A stretch of DNA of 64,000 nucleotides, from NCBI RefSeq assembly GCF_047301505.1, contig NZ_CP154840.1, positions 4,278,001 to 4,342,000 of the forward strand, given 5' to 3'. Within the stretch, counting starts at the first letter, position 1. Every line of letters starts with the position of its first letter. The DNA is from Lysinibacillus_B sp031181585. GTDB taxonomy: Bacteria > Bacillota > Bacilli > Bacillales_A > Planococcaceae. The notes beneath the pieces were generated by a model. The model had not been told where the DNA came from. It did not search any database and saw only the letters and a program-made list of their open reading frames with translations. Positions 20,967 to 29,677 of this stretch are shown piece by piece. A program made the translations under genes and the position numbers.

Positions 20967-22778
20967 TTATTCCATTGTGAGATTGTTTTGCAGAGTTGCG
21001 TAGAAGCCGCCCTTTTTCATCAGTGAATCATGATTACCTGATTCTAATACTTCTCCATCTTTGACGACAAGAATTGTATCTGCACTTTCAATCGTTTTCA
21101 GACGGTGAGCGATCACAAAGCTTGTGCGGCCCTTCATTAGGTTATTAAGCCCTTTCTGGATATGCACTTCCGTCATTGTATCAACACTTGATGTTGCCTC
21201 ATCCAAAATCAGAATATCGGGGTCTTCTAAAATAGCACGGGCAATAGCAATCAGTTGTCGCTGTCCTTGGCTTAAATTCATCCCGCCGGAACTCAGCATC
21301 GTATCATATTGCTGCGGCAAGTATTTGATAAAGTTATGCGCATAGGCAATCTTCGCTGCTTCCTCTACTTCCTCATTTGTGGCATTCAGCTTACCGAACC
21401 GAATATTTTCTCGGACGGTTCCTGAAAATAAATAGGTGTCTTGGAGTACGACACCGACATGATCACGCACATTCGTCATTCGATAATCGGTAATCGGTTG
21501 TCCGTCCAGCAGAATACGCCCTCCTGTTGCATCATAGAAGCGCGTCAGGAGTTGGATGATTGTCGTCTTTCCTGACCCGGTCGGACCAACGATAGCCACT
21601 GTTTCACCGGCACGTGCCTTAAAGTCGATCCCACGCAGAATAGGCTTTCCTTCCTCATATGCAAACACTACCTGTTCAAACGCTACCTCTCCATAGAAAT
21701 GTTCTTTTTCTTTTGCTCCTGCTTGGTCCGCTGCTTCTTCTTTTTCATCCAATATTTCGAACACGCGCTCAGATCCGGCAATTGCCGACTGGAAGGTATT
21801 GAGCAAGTTGGAAAGTTGATTGATCGGACGGAAAAACTGGCGTGTATAGGTAACAACAGCTGCAATCACCCCAATTGTGACATACCCTTGTACAGCCATG
21901 ATTGCTCCCACACCAATAACCAATCCCATCCCGAGGTTATTCATAAAGTTATTGATTGGTCCCATGAAGCCTGAAATGATGTCTGCCCGCATGGCTGATG
22001 AACGGAGCTGTTCATTTGATTCGGTAAACTCCTCCAGCGTCTGTTTCTCTTTACCAAACAAAGTCGTGATGTCCGAGTTTGAAATGGTTTCTTCTATATA
22101 TCCATTCAATCGCCCAAGATCTCGCTGCCGGGCAACAAAATTCACGCTGCTCCTCTTGATAATTTGCTTGGTTGCCCAGACAATTACCGGAATCACTGTC
22201 AATGTTACCAGGGCGAGCACCCAGTTTAGATAAAATAGAGCGAATGCCGTACCAATAATCGTCAGAAGTGAGGACATGATCTGCACAATGCTTTGTGAAA
22301 GCGCTGCATTCAAATTATCGATATCATTTGTCATGCGGCTCATCAAATCGCCTTGCTGACGCTTATCAAAAAACGAAAGCGGCAAGGATTGAAGCTTTTC
22401 GAACAGCTCCTGCCGCAGTGTGCGGATGGTCTTCTGCGCTACCCTGATCATGACAAAGGACTGCAGCCACGTAAATAATGAATAGACCGTGTAGACAGCT
22501 GCCAATACAACAGCCATACGAATAGCACCATTTACATCCAGCTTTAAAATATAATCATCTGTAATAACACCGATTAAATAGGGGCCTATCAAGCTGAGCA
22601 GCGAAGCCACGACGACAAAAAATAGTGCAGCAATCATACCTAGTTTCTGCTGTCTCATATAACGCCAGATACGCAGCAATGTTTCCTTTTGGTTTTTCGG
22701 CTTGACGACTGGACCTGTGAATCTCCCGCCCGGATGCCTCATTGGTAGCGGCGGTCCCTCAGTTGATGGTTTATTCAC
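20967..22778 (-). CDS. Heterodimeric ABC exporter, catalytically canonical subunit
   Basis: A fused transmembrane and nucleotide-binding half-transporter (603 residues) of the LmrCD/YfiBC type. Residues 45-330 form the six-helix ABC_membrane domain after a proline-rich cytoplasmic N-terminus. The NBD (about 360-600) has Walker A GPTGSGKTT, Q-loop VVLQDTY, signature LSQGQ, Walker B ILILDEATSS with the catalytic Glu, and H-loop AHRLKT. It starts with GTG overlapping the upstream partner by 8 nt, so the two are coupled. Length matches B. subtilis YfiC. The substrate is unknown; such pairs often export drugs or antimicrobial peptides. Confidence 0.9.
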   Translation of the reverse strand: MNKPSTEGPPLPMRHPGGRFTGPVVKPKNQKETLLRIWRYMRQQKLGMIAALFFVVVASLLSLIGPYLIGVITDDYILKLDVNGAIRMAVVLAAVYTVYSLFTWLQSFVMIRVAQKTIRTLRQELFEKLQSLPLSFFDKRQQGDLMSRMTNDIDNLNAALSQSIVQIMSSLLTIIGTAFALFYLNWVLALVTLTVIPVIVWATKQIIKRSSVNFVARQRDLGRLNGYIEETISNSDITTLFGKEKQTLEEFTESNEQLRSSAMRADIISGFMGPINNFMNNLGMGLVIGVGAIMAVQGYVTIGVIAAVVTYTRQFFRPINQLSNLLNTFQSAIAGSERVFEILDEKEEAADQAGAKEKEHFYGEVAFEQVVFAYEEGKPILRGIDFKARAGETVAIVGPTGSGKTTIIQLLTRFYDATGGRILLDGQPITDYRMTNVRDHVGVVLQDTYLFSGTVRENIRFGKLNATNEEVEEAAKIAYAHNFIKYLPQQYDTMLSSGGMNLSQGQRQLIAIARAILEDPDILILDEATSSVDTMTEVHIQKGLNNLMKGRTSFVIAHRLKTIESADTILVVKDGEVLESGNHDSLMKKGGFYATLQNNLTME

Positions 22779-24510
22779 TTAACGTCCCCCCCTTTTCTGC
22801 TTGGGTCGCGGCCATTTCTTGATAAAGCCGGCTCGACTTCAATAACTCTTTATGTCTGCCAGCTGCCGCAATTCTGCCATCATCCATTACAAGGATAAGA
22901 TCAGCGTCCCGAATAGAGGATATTTTCGAAGATACGATAAACTTTGTAGACGCTGCAAACTGCGTATGAATTGCTCGTTGAATCTTCTTTTCAGAGATGC
23001 TATCGACTGCGCTTGTTACATCATCTAAGATGAGGATAGGCGGTTTGCGGACAAATGCACGGGCCATAGCCAGCCGCTGCTTTTGGCCGCCTGATAAGTT
23101 CGTAGCTCCCTGTGTCAGTCGATGATCCGTCCCTGCCGGCAGCTTCTCAACAAACTCTGCAGCACAAGCCGCAAGGAGACTTTCTGCTATTTGTTCCTGT
23201 GTTGCCATTTCATCCCCATAACGAATATTTTCCGCAATTGTCTTCGAGAAAAGCGTTGCCTTCTGAGGAGCGAATCCAATCGACTCACGAAGCTGCTGCA
23301 AGTCATATTGCTGAACCGGAGTTCCGTCAATTTTGATTACTCCCTCGTCCGGGTCAAATAGGCGTGGAATCATCTTCACTAACGTAGATTTTCCATTTCC
23401 CGTCATCCCGATAATCCCGACCGTTTCCCCGGCTTTCACTGAAAAGGACACATTTTTTAGAACAGGTTCTGTTCCCTTAATATAAGAAAAACTCACATTT
23501 TCAAATGCGATATCCCCGTGAATGTGATGGCCCGCTCCAATGTCGGGACCTACTACATCTGTTTTTTCCTCTAGAACCCCCACAATCCGCTCAGCACTTG
23601 GGATAGCGCGGGCAAGCTGTACGAGTACCATCGAAGAGCTCATCAAGCCGTTCATTACCATCATTAAATAATTTGTAAAGGCAAGAATAACGCCAATTTC
23701 AAGTGTCCCATTCTCTACTTTAATGGCACCCATCCATAATGCCGCTACAATACCCAGATTAATAACGAACATCGACAGCGGAGCCAGGATACCAACTATT
23801 TGGTCAGCTGTAATATTACGCTTCATCAGCCGGGTATTGACTTCCGTAAATTGATCAATCTGATGTTTCTTCCGGTTATATGCCTTAATCACGCGGATGC
23901 CCGCCAGATTTTCTTGTACCTTTGTATTTACCTGATCAACTATCTTCTGTACTTTATGAAATAGCTTCCCAGACATCATCGTAAAGAAATAGACGCACAA
24001 TGCCAAAATTGGGATGACGATAAGTAAAATGGAAAACAGCTCGCGGGCTGTAAACCATACCATAACGACTGCCCCTATGAACATCATTGGTCCGCGGACA
24101 AATACTTTTAGCAGCATTGTCAGCGCTCGCTGCAGCATCTCGATATCACTTGTCAAATTAGTTATAAGCTTACCCAGTGTAAATTTATCTTTGCTGCTTG
24201 TTGAAAAATACGTAATAGTCTTATATAAATCGTGCCGTACGTCTGTGGCAAAATTGACTGCTGCCCTTGATGCATAAATGGAGCAGCCTACGCCGCCCAG
24301 CAAGCCCAGCAAAGCAGCTCCAATCATCATTACAAACATACGGATGATGTATGGTGTATCGTTTTCGGCGATTCCATTATCGATAATCATCTGCAAAATC
24401 GTCGGCTGGATTAAATCCATCGATACCTCAAACAGCATCATTAATGGTGCAATGATGGCAAATGCCTTATACGGCTTCAGATACTTAATTAGTTTTCCTA
24501 CCGCCTGCAT
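22771..24510 (-). CDS. Heterodimeric ABC exporter, degenerate-site subunit
   Basis: The partner half-transporter (579 residues): transmembrane domain 15-300 and NBD about 340-575. Walker A is GMTGNGKST and the signature is LSGGQ, but Walker B ends ILILDDVTSAVD, with Asp in place of the catalytic Glu. The H-loop position reads IVSSKISS, with no His. One of the two ATP sites of the heterodimer is therefore expected to be non-hydrolytic, the rule in TM287/288- and LmrCD-type exporters. It lies downstream of the small basic protein gene, and the whole set probably forms one operon from the promoter at 24933-24961. Confidence 0.9.
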   Translation of the reverse strand: MQAVGKLIKYLKPYKAFAIIAPLMMLFEVSMDLIQPTILQMIIDNGIAENDTPYIIRMFVMMIGAALLGLLGGVGCSIYASRAAVNFATDVRHDLYKTITYFSTSSKDKFTLGKLITNLTSDIEMLQRALTMLLKVFVRGPMMFIGAVVMVWFTARELFSILLIVIPILALCVYFFTMMSGKLFHKVQKIVDQVNTKVQENLAGIRVIKAYNRKKHQIDQFTEVNTRLMKRNITADQIVGILAPLSMFVINLGIVAALWMGAIKVENGTLEIGVILAFTNYLMMVMNGLMSSSMVLVQLARAIPSAERIVGVLEEKTDVVGPDIGAGHHIHGDIAFENVSFSYIKGTEPVLKNVSFSVKAGETVGIIGMTGNGKSTLVKMIPRLFDPDEGVIKIDGTPVQQYDLQQLRESIGFAPQKATLFSKTIAENIRYGDEMATQEQIAESLLAACAAEFVEKLPAGTDHRLTQGATNLSGGQKQRLAMARAFVRKPPILILDDVTSAVDSISEKKIQRAIHTQFAASTKFIVSSKISSIRDADLILVMDDGRIAAAGRHKELLKSSRLYQEMAATQAEKGGTLSE

Positions 24511-24631
24511 CTATGTACCTCTCTTCCTATTCAAACATCACAAGTAATCGCTGTGATGATGTTGTTCCCTTTTCTCCTTTTTAGGAGTTACTTGCAGAAT
24601 TGAACATGATTACTTTCTAGCTAATACCTGT

Positions 24632-24913
24632 TTATTCATCTGTCTCCCCTTCGGTAATTTCAGCCAATTCAAAGGCAGCCTTAAAATCATTCATAATAGC
24701 TTCTGTTGCTTTCAATTCACCGGCTATAACAGGATGGATCGACTGCAATTCTGTTGATTCCAGTTGAACCTTCAATGTATCTCTTTTAATGATCAGCTGT
24801 TGATAAAAAGCAAGAGCCCTTCCCCTTCTAAATGTTTGGGCTCCGCTCCTTCCTCTCCCTCCACGCCTGCGTCCATCCTCTCTCAGACTATGTTTCTTCT
24901 CTTTATCCATCAT
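24632..24913 (-). CDS. Small basic-then-helical protein of unknown function
   Basis: I do not recognise a family with certainty. The 93-residue protein has a strongly basic, Arg/Gly-rich N-terminus (residues 4-33, including RRRGGRGRSG) followed by an amphipathic helical part (34-85) and an acidic tail (EITEGETDE). The layout could suit nucleic-acid binding by the N-terminus and dimerisation by the helices. It has a good ribosome-binding site (AGAGGTGATG) and two possible ATG starts. It is the first gene of the ABC exporter operon and immediately follows a promoter with a palindromic operator-like sequence, so a role in regulating or assisting the exporter is possible but unproven. Confidence 0.7.
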   Translation of the reverse strand: MMDKEKKHSLREDGRRRGGRGRSGAQTFRRGRALAFYQQLIIKRDTLKVQLESTELQSIHPVIAGELKATEAIMNDFKAAFELAEITEGETDE

Positions 24914-24932
24914 TCATCACCTCTTGAATACA

Positions 24933-24961
24933 ATTGTATACAAAAGTATACACTTATACAA
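24933..24961 (-). promoter_or_regulatory. Promoter with GTATAC inverted repeat (ABC exporter operon)
   Basis: Minus strand: TTGTAT, 17 bp, TACAAT. The spacer and -10 box contain GTATAC-TTTT-GTATAC, two palindromic hexamers in symmetric arrangement. This suggests a dimeric repressor operator inside the promoter. Confidence 0.65.
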
Positions 24962-25419
24962 TCCTTTTGCTACATGAACCGGACGATAGGTGTGTTCACT
25001 AAAAAAGCCGGCGCTCTTCATAAAAAAACGAGCCCCAAATAGCAGCAATTCCATTTTTAGGCTTCTTTTATTCCTTATGCAGTTTATAAAGAAGTTTTAC
25101 AGATTGATTGAAGCGAGTAACATTTTGATGTCATCGTCTGTTCATTCATCGCCCCTTTAAGCAGCGGCTTATCATCTCCAAGCAATACAGAGAAGAAATG
25201 AAGATTATGCTTGCCTATCTTCTGCTTGATCATTCATAACCTGTATAAAGGAACTCGCCAAGGATATTTTTATAATCCGTTTGTATATTGTTCTTGCCCT
25301 AATGATTGTATCCATCTTTTCCGTACATGCGTTATCAACTAATGCTGCCGCACCTCTAATCAGTTCACGTACTCATATACCTGCTTCTTTCTGAAGGCGC
25401 CAATGTTTTAGCATAAAAT
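24962..25419. other. Gene-free region of about 460 bp
   Basis: No supported gene on either strand. A plus-strand stretch around 25270-25395 encodes a signal-peptide-like hydrophobic run (IVLALMIVSIFSVHAL) but has no start codon with a ribosome-binding site and soon stops, so it is not called. Confidence 0.4.
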
Positions 25420-25448
25420 AAGCCGCCCAAGATGTCCTTAGGCGGCTT
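25420..25448 (-). terminator. Intrinsic terminator after the YdhK-family gene
   Basis: Minus strand: AAGCCGCCTAAG / CTTGGGCGGCTT with a short loop, followed by ATTTTATG. Confidence 0.8.
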
Positions 25449-25457
25449 ATCATTCGG

Positions 25458-26030
25458 TTATCTTTCCAACAATTCTTCTTCTATGACCCATTTATGATTC
25501 GCTGTTTTTTCTCCCGATGAGGAGGGATAGTCAATCATATAAACAGTCGTTGCCTCAACTGCTTCAATGTAGGCATTCGCTCCATGCATACCTGCCATAT
25601 GCGATGCATTTAACACGACCTTCTCTCCGCGTGCAAATAAATCTGGGCCCGCTTCCTCTATTTCCTCATGAATGACCCATTTATAGTTTTCTACATTCTC
25701 CCCTCCATTAGAAGGCTCATAGGAAACCATATAGGCTGCCGTCTCATAGGCTCCGGCAACTATACCTTCGACCACTTGTTTACCATCTGTATACTCTGCG
25801 TTAATCAACACATTACTGCCAACTGGAAACTTTGGATTTTCTGCCTCTCTCAAATTCTCTGGCAGTTCCCCTGACGCAGAAGAATTCATCTGGGCATGCT
25901 CGGTACTTTCCCCTGTTTCCTCCCCCATTGTTTCTTCATGGGTAACATCTTTTCCACTTTCATCTTTGCATGCAGCAAGCACTAAAAAAGCTGTCAAAGA
26001 GATTACACCCATTTTCCATTTCCTGTTCAT
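25458..26030 (-). CDS. YdhK-family lipoprotein (two DUF1541 repeats)
   Basis: A secreted lipoprotein of 190 residues with lipobox LAAC (Cys21). A Ser/Glu-rich linker is followed by two tandem copies of a repeat of about 60 residues. Each copy has a V-L/V-I/L-N-A segment, a TAAYM or TTVYM segment, and ends in a KWVI-x-E-E/ELL motif. This is the arrangement of B. subtilis YdhK. In the first copy the ASHM-GMHGA motif is altered (AEYTDGKQVVEG), while it is intact in the second. Related proteins occur in copper- or metal-linked loci, but the function is unknown. It lies downstream of another lipoprotein gene, 34 bp away. Confidence 0.88.
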   Translation of the reverse strand: MNRKWKMGVISLTAFLVLAACKDESGKDVTHEETMGEETGESTEHAQMNSSASGELPENLREAENPKFPVGSNVLINAEYTDGKQVVEGIVAGAYETAAYMVSYEPSNGGENVENYKWVIHEEIEEAGPDLFARGEKVVLNASHMAGMHGANAYIEAVEATTVYMIDYPSSSGEKTANHKWVIEEELLER

Positions 26031-26064
26031 GGATTATCCTCCTTCGACCTTCATAAAATAATTC

Positions 26065-26820
26065 CTATTTAAATAATACTGCCCATTCCAAAAGATCTTC
26101 ATTCGCAGCAGCTGTTAGCCCGTACACGAGTTCCTCCTTCTGCCACTTTACAAGACTTCCCTGTTCATAAACATCAAGATGCAAGGAGCCATGTACATGT
26201 GGAATCGGTAATGTATGCTCTTCCAAAAAAGAAACTGTCTGCCGTGCCAGCTGCTCTCCTTCTTTAGGGGCATCTGTTGTTGTGCGAACGGCAATTGCCC
26301 AGCGCCCCTCATTCCAGCTTGTAAACAATGAACCTGCTCCGGCATCCTGATAACCTATGATGTTATGACCAAGGTCTATCTGCCCTCCGCCAGCTTCCTC
26401 ATAGTTCTGAAAGCCGATTTGTTCATTCGCTGCTTCGGTAGAATGAAACCGCTGAATTGTGAGTAATACCGCCTTCTGCGAGCTCGCAAGCGCCGGATCA
26501 TTCAGCATCACCGGTTCTTCTGTCTTGTAGAACTGTATATTCACTTGATTTACCTCTTCTGTAACTGCTGCTCCTATATGTCTGCTCTCTTCATCCGTCC
26601 ATAACGGGAAAGCAAGGTTCCAGTCTGTTAGGCGTTTCTTCAGCTGTTCCGTAATTGGAGGTACTTGTTTTTCCTTGCTACCCTGCTGCTCTGTCTCCTG
26701 TGGTTCCTTTATCTGTTCAACTTGTTCTTGCTCTCCCTGATTTTCAGCAGCTGGCTGCTCTTTACATGCAGCCAGAATGGAAGCAATGCCCAATAGAGTA
26801 ATCAAACAACGCTTTTTCAC
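26065..26820 (-). CDS. Predicted lipoprotein of unknown function
   Basis: About 251 residues. The N-terminus VKKRCLITLLGIASILAAC is a lipoprotein signal with lipobox LAAC. A Gln/Glu-rich low-complexity linker (about residues 22-50) follows, then a globular domain that I do not recognise. GTG at 26820 is chosen because AAGAGGTG lies 7 nt upstream. It probably forms a two-gene unit with the downstream YdhK-family gene. In B. subtilis this position holds ybaJ and ybaK, so this is accessory content. Confidence 0.8.
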   Translation of the reverse strand: MKKRCLITLLGIASILAACKEQPAAENQGEQEQVEQIKEPQETEQQGSKEKQVPPITEQLKKRLTDWNLAFPLWTDEESRHIGAAVTEEVNQVNIQFYKTEEPVMLNDPALASSQKAVLLTIQRFHSTEAANEQIGFQNYEEAGGGQIDLGHNIIGYQDAGAGSLFTSWNEGRWAIAVRTTTDAPKEGEQLARQTVSFLEEHTLPIPHVHGSLHLDVYEQGSLVKWQKEELVYGLTAAANEDLLEWAVLFK

Positions 26821-26829
26821 GTGCAACAC

Positions 26830-27049
26830 CTCTTCTTATTTTTTCCCTTCTTTACTCTCTAAAAACCATAAATAAAGCATTAAGTTTTAATGAATAGTAA
26901 ATTATAAAACTAAACAAATTAGAAGAAGGTTCTTTATTAGAAGAAATGCATTAGATAATTTTCAGGAAATTACCTCTTCCTCTATTTACAATAATATATT
27001 TCATTCAGTGCAGCTTCTCTCATAAAATAAAAGAATGCAATTTATATAC
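26830..27049. other. Spacer between lipoprotein operon and rpsI terminator
   Basis: About 220 bp of very A/T-rich DNA (26870-26960 in particular). It probably contains the promoter of the lipoprotein operon; I could not fix a single best pair of boxes. Confidence 0.4.
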
Positions 27050-27079
27050 AAAAAAACCCTCTCCACAAGGGAGAGGGTT
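27050..27079 (-). terminator. Intrinsic terminator of rplM-rpsI
   Basis: Minus strand: AACCCTCTCC / GGAGAGGGTT, a 10-bp stem with a 5-nt loop, followed by TTTTTTT. Confidence 0.9.
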
Positions 27080-27107
27080 GGGATTCGCAAATTGTATAAT
27101 CGATTGA

Positions 27108-27500
27108 TTAACGTTTTGAGAACTGAGGTGCACGACGAGCGCCGCGTAGACCTGGTTTTTTACGCTCTTTCATACGAGCATCACGAGTAAGTAGACCTGC
27201 AGCTTTTAAAGCTGGACGGAAGTCTGGGTCAACTTGTAGTAATGCACGAGCGATACCGTGACGGATTGCACCAGCTTGACCTGTGAAGCCACCGCCGTTA
27301 ACGTTAACGTGTACATCGTAAGAACCTTTAGTTTCAGTTGCTACTAATGGTTGGTTGATGATTAAGTGTAAAGTTTCATATGGTAAGTAATCACCGATTT
27401 CACGGTTGTTGATTACGATTTTGCCTTCGCCTGGTACTAGACGTACACGAGCAGTTGAGCTTTTACGACGACCTGTGCCGATATATTGAACTTGTGCCAA
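27108..27500 (-). CDS. rpsI: 30S ribosomal protein S9
   Basis: S9 contacts the 16S head, and its C-terminal tail reaches the P-site tRNA. The 130-residue protein has the standard length. It starts AQVQYIGTGRRKSSTARV and ends RRAPQFSKR, the tRNA-contacting tail with terminal Lys-Arg. It lies 24 bp downstream of rplM in the conserved rplM-rpsI pair and is followed by a strong terminator. Confidence 0.98.
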   Translation of the reverse strand: MAQVQYIGTGRRKSSTARVRLVPGEGKIVINNREIGDYLPYETLHLIINQPLVATETKGSYDVHVNVNGGGFTGQAGAIRHGIARALLQVDPDFRPALKAAGLLTRDARMKERKKPGLRGARRAPQFSKR

Positions 27501-27524
27501 GGTAATATCCTCCTATTATTTTAA

Positions 27525-27962
27525 TTATCCACGTAGCTCGTAAGCTTCTGGTTTTTGTGCAGCGTGTGGGTGCTCTGCTCCAGCGTAAACGTTTAGTTTA
27601 CCGAACATTTTGCGACCTAAAGAGTTTTTAGGAAGCATGCCTTTAACTGCTAACTCGATCATTTGAGTTGGGTATTTCTCTTTCATTTCGCCAGCTGTAC
27701 GTTGTTTTAAACCACCAGCGAATTGAGTGTGACGGTAGTAGATTTTACCTTCAAGTTTGTTACCAGTTAAATGGATTTTGTCAGCGTTGATGATGATTAC
27801 GTGATCACCTGTGTCAACGTTTGGTGTGAAAGTTGGTTTATGTTTACCGCGTAAGATTGCAGCTACTTCAGAAGCTAAACGTCCAAGAGTTTGGCCTTCT
27901 GCGTCAACTACTAACCATTTACGCTCTACTTCGTGGCCTTTAGCCATGAATGTTGTACGCAT
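27525..27962 (-). CDS. rplM: 50S ribosomal protein L13
   Basis: An early-assembly protein of the large subunit. The 145-residue protein has the normal length for Bacillus. It starts MRTTFMAKGHEVERKW and carries the family signature around LPKNSLGRKM-FGKLNVY. The ribosome-binding site AGGAGG lies 8 nt before ATG. It has its own promoter (28064-28092) and a leader that may fold as the L13 autoregulatory leader, and is co-transcribed with rpsI. Confidence 0.98.
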   Translation of the reverse strand: MRTTFMAKGHEVERKWLVVDAEGQTLGRLASEVAAILRGKHKPTFTPNVDTGDHVIIINADKIHLTGNKLEGKIYYRHTQFAGGLKQRTAGEMKEKYPTQMIELAVKGMLPKNSLGRKMFGKLNVYAGAEHPHAAQKPEAYELRG

Positions 27963-27984
27963 GAATATATCCTCCTAATCGATA

Positions 27985-28055
27985 ATTATTACCGTTATTT
28001 TTCATTAGTCTACACTATAAGTTTCGGGGCTTATTTGTGGTGGTAATGAAAATAC
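27985..28055 (-). promoter_or_regulatory. Putative L13 leader (autoregulatory mRNA structure)
   Basis: The rplM 5' leader contains ATAAG-CCCCGAAA-CTTAT-AGTGTAGAC and a preceding pyrimidine-rich pairing partner. It resembles the L13 leader family of Firmicutes in position and in the CCCCGAAAC motif. I did not derive a full consensus fold. Confidence 0.5.
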
Positions 28056-28063
28056 CATACATC

Positions 28064-28092
28064 ATCTTATAACGAATCAGATTATAAGTCAA
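28064..28092 (-). promoter_or_regulatory. Sigma-A promoter of rplM-rpsI
   Basis: Minus strand: TTGACT, 17 bp, TAAGAT, about 100 bp before the rplM start codon. It separates rplM-rpsI from the upstream truA. Confidence 0.75.
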
Positions 28093-28123
28093 GAGATTTA
28101 ATTAAACACCTGGAGAAGTTGTA

Positions 28124-28870
28124 CTAGAGTTCATAATGCACTTTTTCAAGGTACAAACCGTGTGCTGGTGCGGTTTTTCCCGCATTTCCGCGTTCACCGT
28201 CCGCGATAACTTTAGCTAAACTCTCTACTTCTCTTTTTCCGATTCCGACTTCCCAAAGCGTCCCCGCGATGATACGCACCATATTATATAAAAAGCCATT
28301 ACCTTCAATGGTCATATGCAGCTCATCACCATGCCATATAAGATCAAGCTTTGTGACAGTGCGAACCTTATCTACTACACTTGTATTTGCTGCACAAAAG
28401 CAGGAAAAATCGTGTGTCCCGATAATAGCCTTGGCTGCCTCTTTCATCGCTTCTACGTCCGGCTTTATACCATTCGTTTCTACTGTATAATGACGACGGA
28501 ACGGGCTTTGGATGGTTTCGCAGCTCCAAATATAACGGTAGCGTTTGCCGCTTACACTATAGCGGGCATGAAAACCATCTGGCACCTCTTCTACAGCCAA
28601 CACACGAATATCACGCGGCAATTGTACATTTAATGCCTTCATATATTTCTCACAAGGAATCATGAGCGGCGTATCAAAATGGATGACCTGCCCTGTTGCA
28701 TGAACACGTGCATCCGTACGACCGCTCGCCGTCACCTTGACCTGCTCTCCCTTATGCATAACCGACAGCACCTTTTCGAGCTCCAGCTGTACTGTTCGCT
28801 CGCCAGGCTGCACCTGATAGCCTGCAAAACTTGTCCCGTCATAACTAATTGTCGCTTTTAATCTTCTCAT
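28124..28870 (-). CDS. truA: tRNA pseudouridine(38-40) synthase TruA
   Basis: TruA modifies U38, U39 and U40 in the anticodon arm of many tRNAs. The 248-residue protein starts MRRLKATISYDGTSFAGYQ. The catalytic Asp is in the GRTDARVHA motif (about residue 53). It is of normal length and is the last gene of the ecfA1-ecfA2-ecfT-truA run, as in B. subtilis, 9 bp after ecfT. Confidence 0.97.
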   Translation of the reverse strand: MRRLKATISYDGTSFAGYQVQPGERTVQLELEKVLSVMHKGEQVKVTASGRTDARVHATGQVIHFDTPLMIPCEKYMKALNVQLPRDIRVLAVEEVPDGFHARYSVSGKRYRYIWSCETIQSPFRRHYTVETNGIKPDVEAMKEAAKAIIGTHDFSCFCAANTSVVDKVRTVTKLDLIWHGDELHMTIEGNGFLYNMVRIIAGTLWEVGIGKREVESLAKVIADGERGNAGKTAPAHGLYLEKVHYEL

Positions 28871-28879
28871 AAAACACCT

Positions 28880-29677
28880 CTAGTTACGGAAATACACAAG
28901 CAATACCAGCATCACAACAAGGGAAGCAAGCGCCAGTGTATCACCTAAATCCCATTTCAATTGGCGGTAGCGTGTACGCCCTTCTCCGCCTCGGTAGCCC
29001 CTTACTTCCATCGCTGTTGCTAAATCCTCTGCACGCTTAAACGCGCTGACAAATAGCGGTACCAGAAGCGGCACAACTGCCTTTAGGCGATCTTTGAGAG
29101 ACCCGGCACTTAAATCCGATCCACGAGCCATCTGTGCCTTCATAATTTTATCCGTTTCATCCATAAGCGTTGGAATGAATCGTAGAGAAATAGACATCAT
29201 AAGGGCCAGCTCGTGAACAGGAAGCTTCACTTTCTTAAGAGGATTCAATAATGTCTCTACGCCATCTGTTATTGAAATAGGCGATGTTGTCAGTGTTAAT
29301 ACCGACGTCATGAAGACTAGCACAAGAAAACGAATTGAAATGAAAATCCCCTGTTTTAGGCCTTCCTCATAAATTTTCAGGAAGCCAAAATCGACTAGTA
29401 CAGCCCCCTCCCTTGTAAAGAGAATATGAATAAGGAAGGTGAAGACCATCAAGAAGATCACAGGCTTTAAACCGTTAATCAGGAAATACAGCTTAATGCG
29501 GCTGAGTAAGATAACGCCAAGTGTAAAAGCAAGCAGCAAAGCGTATGTAACTGCATTGTTCGCTAAAAATACAATCACAATAAAGGCGAAGACAAACAGC
29601 AGTTTCGACCGCGGATCTAATCGATGAACAAAGGAGTCCCCCGGAATATACCGCCCAAAAATCATTTTCTCCATCAT
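28880..29677 (-). CDS. ecfT: ECF transporter transmembrane energy-coupling protein EcfT
   Basis: The membrane scaffold of group-II energy-coupling factor vitamin transporters, which pairs with exchangeable S components encoded elsewhere. The 265-residue protein has several hydrophobic segments, chiefly residues 27-110 and 240-262. The coupling helices carry the two Ala-Arg-Gly type motifs, MARGSD and VRGYRGGEG. The start codon ATG overlaps the ecfA2 stop (ATGA), implying coupled translation. It binds EcfA1/EcfA2 at the cytoplasmic face. Confidence 0.96.
   Translation of the reverse strand: MMEKMIFGRYIPGDSFVHRLDPRSKLLFVFAFIVIVFLANNAVTYALLLAFTLGVILLSRIKLYFLINGLKPVIFLMVFTFLIHILFTREGAVLVDFGFLKIYEEGLKQGIFISIRFLVLVFMTSVLTLTTSPISITDGVETLLNPLKKVKLPVHELALMMSISLRFIPTLMDETDKIMKAQMARGSDLSAGSLKDRLKAVVPLLVPLFVSAFKRAEDLATAMEVRGYRGGEGRTRYRQLKWDLGDTLALASLVVMLVLLVYFRN

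Noticed and set aside
25270..25395. Plus-strand signal-peptide-like sequence (RLYIVLALMIVSIFSVHAL)
   Set aside because: There is no start codon with a ribosome-binding site and it stops soon after. It is probably chance hydrophobic coding in an A/T-rich spacer.
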